From assembly GCA_944472135.2 (NCBI GenBank), contig OX235265.1, forward strand, positions 89,622,984 to 89,686,983: 64,000 nucleotides of DNA, given 5' to 3'. This document shows positions 56,515 to 64,000 of this stretch, piece by piece (positions within the stretch are counted from its first letter, which is position 1; each line of letters begins with the position of its first letter). The notes beneath the pieces are model-generated. The model searched no databases. It was not told where the DNA came from and saw only the letters and a list, made by a program, of their open reading frames with translations. The position numbers were made by a program, and so were the translations under genes. This DNA comes from Trichobilharzia regenti. Taxonomy: Eukaryota > Platyhelminthes > Trematoda > Strigeidida > Schistosomatidae.

Positions 56515-56965
56515 AGGATTTCATCATGAACTGACATAGGTTACAGAACCATTGGAAAACCAGCTGAAAGTACTTTACAGTCATCTGTTTCATCCTAGTT
56601 TGGGACTCAGCAGTACGCACCCGAGCTCACTAGCGAGTAGCCCTATTCAGGCAGTTAACCTGGGCTTGAAAGTGACGCAGTACTTCAACGATGAAGAAGA
56701 CGATGAGAAGTGGTCGTGATATGTCATAAATTATCAGAAGTTAGAATTCATGGACTAGCCATTAGATCGGGTGGGTCCCACTGGCTTAATGATCTACTAG
56801 CTCGCCTTGTAACCACAAGGCCCTGGGTCCGAACCCTGGCGGTGGGCACGTACTGCTGAATCGGAGTCCCAAAACTAAGATGAAATAGCTGACCGTCCAG
56901 TACTCCCTGCCGGTTTTCCAATGGTTCTCTAACTGATGTCAGCTTATAATGAAATCCTATAACCA
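56515..56965. mobile_element. palindromic alpha-type SINE unit
   Basis: Left arm 56515-56628 (reverse): outer end 'gatttcatcatgaactgac', core TGTTTCATCCTAGTTTGGGA. Right arm 56630-56965 (forward): leader, A-box 'cactggcttaatgatc', B box GGGTCCGAACCC, CTGCTGAATCGGAGTCCC, GATGAAATAGC, 'gtccagtactccctg', and outer end 'ggttctctaactgatgtcagc'. Confidence 0.75.
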
Positions 56966-58124
56966 CTTACTATTTTACCTGAGGATGCCAAACGTAGAGG
57001 AACTATTATGTGATTGATTTCCGCTGAAAATTCTGTACATCATACATGAAACCTGTTTAGTATTATTATAACCAATGGTAAGATTTAAAATCATAACTTC
57101 AGCTCTAGCCATTGGCCAAAAATCTCTTGTGAAATTTCAGTGTTTTGGAAACCTTCCAAGCATTTCCTTGAAATGTCCAAAACACCCTCACATTCATTTT
57201 CTCTTCTTTTACCTTACAATGCTCATAAAGTCTACACGATAAATAATCATAGATGTATGGGATTTTCCAGAGAGGATGAAGCTAAATGGGAGCATACAGT
57301 AAAAAAAAGGAGAAGATAAAGAGGTTCATATTTAAGTGTATGTATGCCATTTATGTGTAGAAGAAGTGGAAGAAAAACAACGATAAAGAATCCTTTCAAT
57401 GCTTCATCTAACTACGTGTGGATCAGTTTTCTTTCTTCAGTTTGTTTATCTTAAACCATTTGACAAAACTCAGATCTCTATCTAGTTCACACACACTCAC
57501 ACAGTGTCTATTGCTTACTTTAATGTGTAGCATGTCCAACAATAAATACGTCTTGGTTGTTTTTTTTCTGGTCTATAAAGTCCGTCTGTTCATCTGACGA
57601 GAAGAAGAATATAGGCAAACTAATGATGAGTGTATGGAGTTTAGAGGGGGATTGTGAGAAATACATGCCTTTTTACAGCCATGACTGTTTATCCTTGATT
57701 ATCTATCGTTTTTTTGTAGACTGACAGGTAGTTTTTGACAAATGCACATGGTGTTGCAGTGATGGAAGTTCACTATCTATCTGTCTATTCACTAACTGAT
57801 AATTATACCATTTTTATGAATTATATCGTGATAATGAGGCGTGTTCTACTGATAAGGTTTATCAGTAGTATATAAAGAGATAATCAACAGTGTAAAAACA
57901 TCGAATATCAGAGACATAGATTTGATTTCACAAAAAGCAAATGATATAGAGTTGTGGAGATACATGAGAAATGTGAAAGGAACACAAAGAGACAAAATTT
58001 AAAAGCCAGAACTAGCATAACACGGAAGATCTGAGCAAATGGTGCGTTGAAGATAACGTGTACATAATTTGCCTATAACCACCCTACTGTGTGTGGGAGG
58101 AGGTTAAAATCCTAAGAAGCAATA
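56966..58124. other. unassigned AT-rich DNA
   Basis: No gene or shared repeat seen. Confidence 0.45.
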
Positions 58125-58395
58125 AAGGTAGGTGGAGAGAGACAGAGGTTGATTACTGAATCCTGTCTGGTTAATCGAGTCTACATCTAACACGTGCAAT
58201 ACGAATGATTCATCACTCATACCGGAAATATGGAAAACACTACTACCAATCAAATCAACCGATGGAAAATAGTGGAATTATGTAAACGAAGTTAGAAAGT
58301 TGTGTGAGTAGGTGCCTTGATATGATTATGAGTGGCGATAAACTGTGCTTGAAACGTCATTATCAGCAAATATTACTGTATAACACTTTGAGACT
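58125..58395 (+). repeat. unclassified dispersed repeat (family E), copy 3
   Basis: Starts 'aggtaggtggagagagacag' and carries 'attatgagtggcgataaact' and 'cttgaaacgtcattatcagc'. Same order as at 13665-13935 and, reversed, 12575-12850. Confidence 0.6.
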
Positions 58396-59120
58396 TTACC
58401 AAAATAAATTTTACCCACAATGGAATTATATTCTGCTACAGTGCACAAGTTCTTTTCTTCTATCAATATTCGTTGAATAAAAAAATTAAAATTGAAAACT
58501 GAGATAATGCTGGATTACTAGCTCAGGAATTATGCGTACAACAAATTGGGCCAGTCGTTTTTACATTCGAATATCAACAGCTGAAAGATGTAAAAGAACT
58601 ATGAGATTTTTTTCATTACTTCATTATTACATCCATCAAGTAAAGAAACGTAACTGCTGATGCCGTACACGAACTATTAGATAAAGACAAAAAGTCAATC
58701 GATTGCGAACATGAAGCTCCGTCGATTACAGTGGATAGAATTTGTATTACGCAGGTTAAGGCATTGTCTTCTCCATAAGCAATGTTAGCTGAAGCTGGAA
58801 TACCCTAGAATAGAGTTGAGGCAGGTCAGATCAGTATATGGAATAGAAGCGTAGAGTTAGTGACTATTATTCTGAGTTATCTGGAGAGGTACTGACTGTC
58901 TGGTCAGCTTTCTCGATGTGCTTTTGAATCAGTGGTTTGCTACTCTGTATGAAGTGTGTAAAAATCAGGCACAGTAACCTAGGTGTATTTACTGCTTGTC
59001 ATCTTTCACTTTATAGAAAACGTCTCACATCTTCCTCAAGTTTCTCTCTTTCTGTGACATCTTTGCTCGTTGTAGTCGCATAACATCTCTTTTTCTTATG
59101 TCAATGTTCATTCGCATTCA
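58396..59120. other. unassigned DNA
   Basis: Nothing recognised before the CR1-like LINE. Confidence 0.4.
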
Positions 59121-60501
59121 AATTCTGTGATAAGGTAAAGTGATGCATTTTATGATGATTGACGGAAAAGCCTTTGATGTGCTTAAATGTCTTCAGTCTC
59201 GTAAGCCTTCCCAAAGCCTTGGTCCTGATGGCGTACCTGCCATTGTCCTCAGGAATTGTGCTGATATTTTGTGCTACCCTCTTGCCAACATTTTTTAATG
59301 CTTTCTTTTCCGTTAATGTTCTACCTGTTGCATGAAAAAACATTAAAATTATCCCCATACCAAAACCGTCTTCTGGTAGTGATATTAAATTTAGGCCTAT
59401 TGCAATTGCTTCCCCTTTTTTAAAACTGATGGAAAAATTACTTTTATTTCGTCTTGAACCTTCATTGAAACCTTTTAATGATCCTAAACAATTTGCATAC
59501 AAACATGGTAAAAGTACTTTGGATGCTGCGGTTGTCTTATATCACAATGTTGTTTCTTGCTTAGACAAAGGTGCCAAATATGTTCGTAGTGCTTTCCTAG
59601 ACTACACATCTGCTTTTGACTCTCTACCTAGGGGCCTTTTATTAAATAAGCTTTTGTTGACGCAAACAGGATCCTGGGCTAAGAGTTGGTTGCATTCTTA
59701 TTTTCTTGATAAAATGCAGTATACTGTATATAATGGCAAATCTTATTCTACCTCACTTACAAAAGCCGGTGTTCCTCAAGGTGCCGTCCTCTCGCCTTTT
59801 CTTTTTTCTTTCTTCCTACACGACCTGCCTCATTTAAACGAAAGTAACTTTGTCAAATATGCAGATGATCTGATCTGACTGTATCACTGCCTATCACTTC
59901 CGAGTCTGACAGCTCCAAACTTAATAGCTTTCTTTTGGACATCAGCAATTGATCTAAGTCAAATGGTCTTATATTAAATCCTTCCAAATGTCAGGCGCTT
60001 GACTTTACTTTCAAGCATCGACGTGACTTACTTGAACTAGTTAACTCGCACGATCCCTGTAGCATAGATGGCACGGAAATTGAAACCAAATCAAGCATTA
60101 AATTCCTTGGATTAGTTCTTTCCTCTGACCTTTCATGGTCATCCCATATCTTATAAATTTCTAAGAAAATGTTTCGTCTTACCTTCTACATTAAAAAGTT
60201 AAGACAATCAGGTATCAACCAACCTTTAGTTTTGCAATTTTTAAACTCCTGTATTTTACCTAATGTACTCTATTGCTCTCCATTAATCTTTCCTGGGCTT
60301 CTCAAAAAAGACTATATCATATTACGAAGAGTATTAAATGCCATGAGTAAGGCTTGTGGTATGACACTGCGTGAGCTCGCCAGTACTATAGTCGAGAGAC
60401 ACATAAATTCCTGTACAAAATGGACAAAGGCCGTACTGTCAGACCCTCTTCACCCCGTTTATTCACAACTATCCCCTTGTATCTCATCAGGTAGGACGAG
60501 A
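59121..60501 (+). pseudogene. CR1-like (SR1/Perere-type) LINE reverse transcriptase, left part
   Basis: Forward translation: KCLQSRKPSQSLGPDGVPAI at 59180, IPKPSSGSDIKFRPIAIASP in a second frame, FAYKHGKSTLDAAVVLYHNV, AFLDYTSAFDSLPRGLL (motif A), KAGVPQGAVLSPFLF (motif B), NFVKYADDLI (motif C, ends 59878), NPSKCQALDF, IKFLGLVLSSDLSW, ILPNVLYCSPLIFPGLLKKD and HPVYSQLSPCISSGRTR. It breaks off where the RTE inserted and resumes at 63848. A stop after YADDLI and others make it non-functional, but it is less decayed than the 15.7-16.8 kb copy. The 5' part with its endonuclease is missing. Confidence 0.8.
60491..60501. repeat. target-site duplication of RTE copy 2, left
   Basis: GTAGGACGAGA, part of the LINE codons for GRTR; repeated at 63848-63858. 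Confidence 0.9.
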
Positions 60502-60544
60502 TTATTATTAATATTGCTCCCTTGGGTTCCTAGTGGAACATAGG

Positions 60545-61906
60545 GCTTCAACTGCACGTCTCCATTTGTTTCTCTCTTCCTTCTGCTGTACTTTTTGCCT
60601 GCACCCATGTTAGTCCATACTCTTTCAACTCCTCTTCACACGATCTCCTCCATGTCACCCTTGGACGTCCCACACGCCGCTTCCCTTTCGGGTTCCACTC
60701 GAGGGCTTGATGCGCGATGTCACCCAGTGGCCTCCTCAGCGAGTGTCCGATCAATCCATCTCCACTTTCTCCTGCATATTTCTTGGGCGATTGGTTCTTG
60801 CTTTGTTTGTTTGTTCCCATAGTTTCTTGTTTCTTGTGATTCTTTCCGGCCCGGCCATCTGATCTTCAGTATAGAGCGAAGACAGTTGTTGGTTGAGAAA
60901 GATCTGCAACAGGCTATTGGATATATTTTTTGTGACCCGCCTGCCATGTTTCTGATCCGTATAGAAGAACTGACCGACTTGACGTTTGTATTGGAAATCC
61001 GACTGAATTTTGTGGTTGATGCTGGTGAGTGACGAAGATTGGCTATCCAGATTGGTTTCAGGTTGATGAATGTGTTTCTCGCTCGCCTTTCCAATTCTCG
61101 CTCGATTTGACATCCTCGTCCGTTCCGACTTGCTGTAGTTGAGGCAATGCTCAATGCCAGATAAGTGAGTGAATGAAGTAACCTCTTTCAAATCCCTCCC
61201 GTTGATGGTGATTGGCGTTGGATGTTGTTGCTGTTGCTTGGTTGGTTATTTTCATAACCTCCGTCTTGTCTATGTTCACCTGGAGTCCTGTCTTCACTGG
61301 CAGCTTCTTCGACCAGTTTGTCGGTTTTCGCCGCTTGTAAGTCTTCGATTGTGTGTGACATCAAACATAAATTACCCACACGCGAAATCCAGGTCTCCTA
61401 GGTTCTTCACGTCGGTCCAGGATATTCCTGTCTTCTCGTTTCCCACTGTCTGACGCATGATCCATTCAGTCCACCACAATTAGGAATATCATTGGTGATA
61501 ATAGGCAGGCACCCTTGTCTGACTCCTGTGTTTACTCCAAACGCCTCACTGAGTTTTCCGTCGTGGACCACGTGCCATGTGCCGTTGTGTCGTACAGCTG
61601 TTGAATAAGGTTGATGGATATTTTGGGGAAAGCCGTAGTACTCGAGTAGTTTCCAAATTATTCCGTGGTCAACGCTGTCGAAGGCCTTCTCAAAGTCCAA
61701 AAAGTTGAGGTAGAGGTTTGATCGCCATTCCATGCTTTGTTCTGTGATGATGATGATGATGATGAGCATAGAGTTTCAATTTGGTCAGTACATGACTTGC
61801 CTTTCCTGAATCCAGCTTGTTCTGGTCGGAGTTCTGTCTCCAGTGCGTCCTTTAATCTCTCCAGGATGATGCGACTCAGGATTTTACTTGGCGTCGATAG
61901 GAGCAT
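60545..61906 (-). pseudogene. RTE reverse transcriptase half, broken
   Basis: The reverse strand shows GIMLLSTPSKILSRIILERL, then after an ATC-repeat expansion SMEWRSNLYLNFLDFEKAFD, GVRQGCLP, then LEDLDF-type text in which the FADD box (FADDLCLMS in copy 1) is replaced by FA-x-VGNLCLMS (61369-61386). Then come KSERTRMSNRARIG, LLYGSE-type and RWIDRTLAEEATG fragments and the C-terminal RPRVTWRRSCEEELKEYGLT (60610). Most breaks coincide with short tandem duplications of 3-6 bases. Confidence 0.8.
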
Positions 61907-63632
61907 GATTCCTCGCCAGTTCTTGCAGAGTGGGGCGTAAGTCGCCCTTCTTTGGTAGTTTCACGAGGTAACCTTTCCTCCAGTCAGTAGGCACCTTTCC
62001 CTCCTTCCAGACCTTTTGCAATAATGGAGTCAGCATGTCTGCTGTAGTCTCTGGGTCTGCTTTCAGTGCTTCAGGGGGTATTCCATCTGGTCCGGCTGCT
62101 TTTCCAGCTTTCAGAAGCTTGATTGCATTCAAGACTTCAGCTCTCGTTGGAGGATTGGTGTCAACTTGCAGTTGTGTGCGCGCTGTTGTTGGTATTTCTG
62201 GACGGGTTGCAGGTGATGGTCGGTTCAAGAGTCCTTTGAAGTGATCCGCCCATTGTTTAATCTGTTTTTCTTCCTTGGTAATTGGGTTCCCTTGGCTGTC
62301 TTTTATAGGTTTCGCTTGTGTTGATCTCTTCCCGGATAGAGATTTGGTTATCTGATATAGTGTCCTCAGGTCCCTTTTGCCTGCTGCCTTCTCAGCTTCA
62401 GTGGCCAGGTTGTCGTAGAATCGTCTTTTGTCCTTCCTAGCACTCTTCTTCACTTCTTTGTCCAGTGCTGTGTAAGTTGAGCTCATCGTCTCTTTCTCCT
62501 GTCCGTCCTTGCATTGAATCATTTTCTCTTTCACCATTCTCCTCTCTTCTATTAATTTCCAAGTGTCCGTTGAGAGCCATTCCTTGTCTTGTCTCTTCTT
62601 TCTTCCTAGAACCGTTGAACACGTTTCGTTGAGAATCGCCTTCAGAGACTTCCAATGTTCTTCCACGCATGATTCTTCAGTGATGTCGCGTAGTGTTTCC
62701 TGCTTTGCTCTGACAGTTGCAGTGAAAGTGTCTTTTGTGGTTGTGTCCTTCAGTAATCGAGTGTTGAACTTGCATTGTGGTCTATCCCCAGCTATCCTCG
62801 AGGCTTTTAGTTTCACCTTGAAAGTTACTTGTACTAGATAGTGGTCTGAACCCACATCTGCTCCTCTCCTTGACCTTGTGTCCAGTAGGCTCCGTCTCCA
62901 CTTTCTTGAAATTGAGATGAAGTCTATTTGGTTCTTGGTGTTTCCATCTGGTGAAATCCATGTCGTCTTGTGTATATCCTTGTGTTTGAACACACTACCG
63001 CCAATCACCAAATCATTGAAGGCGCAGAAGTCTGAGAAGAGTTCACCATTGTCGTTCATTTCGCCGAGGGCCTCACGACCCATGGTGAGTTCTCTTCCTG
63101 TGTTGTCTCCTCCCAGCTTCGCATTCATGTCGCCCATCAGGATTTTGATATCGCCATTTGGGACGTTGTCCATTATTGCTTGTAGTTGTCTGTAGAACGC
63201 CTCCTTCTTCTCTTGTTCTGAGACGTTTGTAGGCGCATAGCATTGAATGACTGTAACTTTCCTTCCTTTTGAGTTGAACCTGGCTGTCATTATCCTGGAG
63301 GAGATTGGTTCCCACTGCATGAGAGCTTTGGCTGCTATTGGTGACATCATGATGGCCACTCCCTCGGTGTGCTCATGGTTGTCCTCTGGGTGGCCGGAAG
63401 GGATTACTGTCTCTCCAGTAGGTAGTTGGCACCTTCCAGTTCCGTTCCATCTGCTTTCGCAGATTCCCAACACTTCTATTCTGTACCTTCTCATTTCAGC
63501 GGCTATCTGGGCAGCCTTTCCAGTTTCGTACATTGTACGAACATTCCAGGTACCCATCCTTACTTTTGCTTTCATCGAAAGAAGGCACATCGGCTGACTG
63601 GCTTCCCGAAGGCTTTCACCAGCCTGCGTCAT
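61884..63632 (-). CDS. RTE apurinic-type endonuclease with RT N-terminal region, 582 codons open
   Basis: A single open frame. Residues about 24-270 form an APE-like endonuclease: N30 in TWNVRT, E59 in GICESRW, D168 and N170 in MGDMNAKLG, D237 in NQIDFIS, and D263-H264 in GSDHYLV, the residues expected for catalysis. Residues ~280-480 are a basic linker. The end covers the start of the RT (AGKAAGPDGIPPEALKA, then GYLVKLPKKGDL). After KKGDLRP the frame is wrong because of an insertion at 61929-61932 and stops at DAK. RTE proteins are normally about 1000 residues, so the second half of the protein is lost. Likely not a functional retrotransposase; the endonuclease could still be made. Confidence 0.85.
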   Translation of the reverse strand: MTQAGESLREASQPMCLLSMKAKVRMGTWNVRTMYETGKAAQIAAEMRRYRIEVLGICESRWNGTGRCQLPTGETVIPSGHPEDNHEHTEGVAIMMSPIAAKALMQWEPISSRIMTARFNSKGRKVTVIQCYAPTNVSEQEKKEAFYRQLQAIMDNVPNGDIKILMGDMNAKLGGDNTGRELTMGREALGEMNDNGELFSDFCAFNDLVIGGSVFKHKDIHKTTWISPDGNTKNQIDFISISRKWRRSLLDTRSRRGADVGSDHYLVQVTFKVKLKASRIAGDRPQCKFNTRLLKDTTTKDTFTATVRAKQETLRDITEESCVEEHWKSLKAILNETCSTVLGRKKRQDKEWLSTDTWKLIEERRMVKEKMIQCKDGQEKETMSSTYTALDKEVKKSARKDKRRFYDNLATEAEKAAGKRDLRTLYQITKSLSGKRSTQAKPIKDSQGNPITKEEKQIKQWADHFKGLLNRPSPATRPEIPTTARTQLQVDTNPPTRAEVLNAIKLLKAGKAAGPDGIPPEALKADPETTADMLTPLLQKVWKEGKVPTDWRKGYLVKLPKKGDLRPTLQELARNHAPIDAK

Positions 63633-63847
63633 TTCACTTCCCCGATTCCAGCGAAAAGTAAGGCTATTGCTTATGTTTTTAGAATTTTTAATATATTTAT
63701 TCGTTGAAGTTTCTGTAGCGATTTGGTTGTTTTACAGGGGTGGAGTTGCTAGCACCACGCCCCAACCGTCCCTCTTTACCCGGGCTTGGGACCGGCGAGA
63801 AAACTAGTAAGCTAGTAGCCTAGCAAGTTAGTATCTGGCGAGGTTAT

Positions 63848-63858
63848 GTAGGACGAGA
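63848..63858. repeat. target-site duplication of RTE copy 2, right
   Basis: GTAGGACGAGA, identical to 60491-60501. Confidence 0.9.
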
Positions 63859-64000
63859 AGTCAATATGAAAAGTTATATGCTCGAACCACTAAGTACAGA
63901 TATGCTACAATACCCTATTTAGCCCGTATTTTATGTGCTGAAGACTCTGTTAGACATGGAACGCATAAGTTACCATGTAATTAGCAAAGTGAATCGACCC
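63859..64000 (+). pseudogene. CR1-like LINE reverse transcriptase, right part
   Basis: Continues the frame interrupted at 60501: SQYEKLYARTTKYRYATIPY, then ARILCAEDSVRHGTHKLPCN, matching the C-terminal run of the 15.7-16.0 kb relic. A stop follows LPCN near 63980; the 3' untranslated region runs off the window. Confidence 0.85.

Larger units (their letters stand above)
60502..63847 (-). mobile_element. full-length RTE retrotransposon, copy 2 (SR2/SR3-like)
   Basis: A 3.35 kb insertion in reverse orientation, bounded by an 11 bp target-site duplication and placed inside the CR1-like LINE. The 5' leader (63847-63633) is almost the same as in copy 1. The endonuclease half is open and intact; the RT half is broken. 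The 3' end is at 60502 with an AAT-rich tail. It carries more small insertions in the RT half than copy 1. Confidence 0.9.

Noticed and set aside
62878..63195. Forward frames of 92-116 codons within 62.5-63.7 kb
   Set aside because: Antisense shadows of the intact RTE endonuclease frame.
1..64000. CRISPR arrays, bacterial operons or prophage
   Set aside because: No regularly spaced direct repeats with unique spacers and no bacterial-type gene packing; the content is eukaryotic retroelements.

Overview
This is AT-rich, repeat-dominated eukaryotic DNA with no convincing host gene. The repeats point to a blood fluke (Schistosoma or a close schistosomatid): non-LTR retrotransposons of the RTE type and of a CR1/SR1-like type, Penelope-like elements, and tRNA-derived SINEs that carry a hammerhead-ribozyme-like core of the kind known from the schistosome alpha (Sm-alpha) repeat. 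The species cannot be fixed from the sequence alone.

Layout. 0-5.9 kb holds decayed alpha-type SINEs, RTE-tailed SINEs and one RTE 3' end. 5.9-10.4 kb has one SINE, two old RTE fragments and simple repeats. 10.4-15.7 kb is rich in alpha-type SINEs and has a Penelope GIY-YIG remnant and a classical alpha repeat. 15.7-16.8 kb is a reverse-strand CR1-like RT relic. 19.5-22.1 kb carries a tRNA-derived SINE, a Penelope 3' region with a hammerhead-like fold, and a palindromic alpha pair. 22.4-25.2 kb is a long, old reverse-strand RTE copy. 27.2-28.8 kb is a reverse-strand LINE (called LINE-G here) split by two SINEs. 32.0-34.1 kb is a Penelope-like element interrupted by an unknown ~0.5 kb insert. 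35.0-36.4 kb is a forward LINE-G copy. 38.96-42.24 kb is a full-length RTE with a 10 bp target-site duplication. 42.9-47.9 kb holds LINE-G, RTE and Penelope fragments with nested SINEs. 48.0-57.0 kb holds three palindromic alpha units, RTE-tailed SINEs and an RTE copy with a tetranucleotide expansion. 59.1-64.0 kb is a forward CR1-like LINE split by a second full-length RTE (60.50-63.85 kb, reverse strand, 11 bp target-site duplication); the host LINE resumes after it and runs off the window.

How the parts interact. The two long RTE copies are the youngest elements. One SINE family ends in sequence like the RTE 3' end and its middle resembles the RTE 5' leader, so it probably moves with RTE machinery. 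A second SINE uses the same tRNA-like head on a different body. The most unusual pattern is that the alpha-type SINE sits mainly as head-to-head inverted dimers whose two outer ends form long terminal inverted repeats, each arm having its own tRNA-like promoter boxes and hammerhead-like core. Family names are from recognition by eye; boundaries without target-site duplications are approximate by tens of bases.
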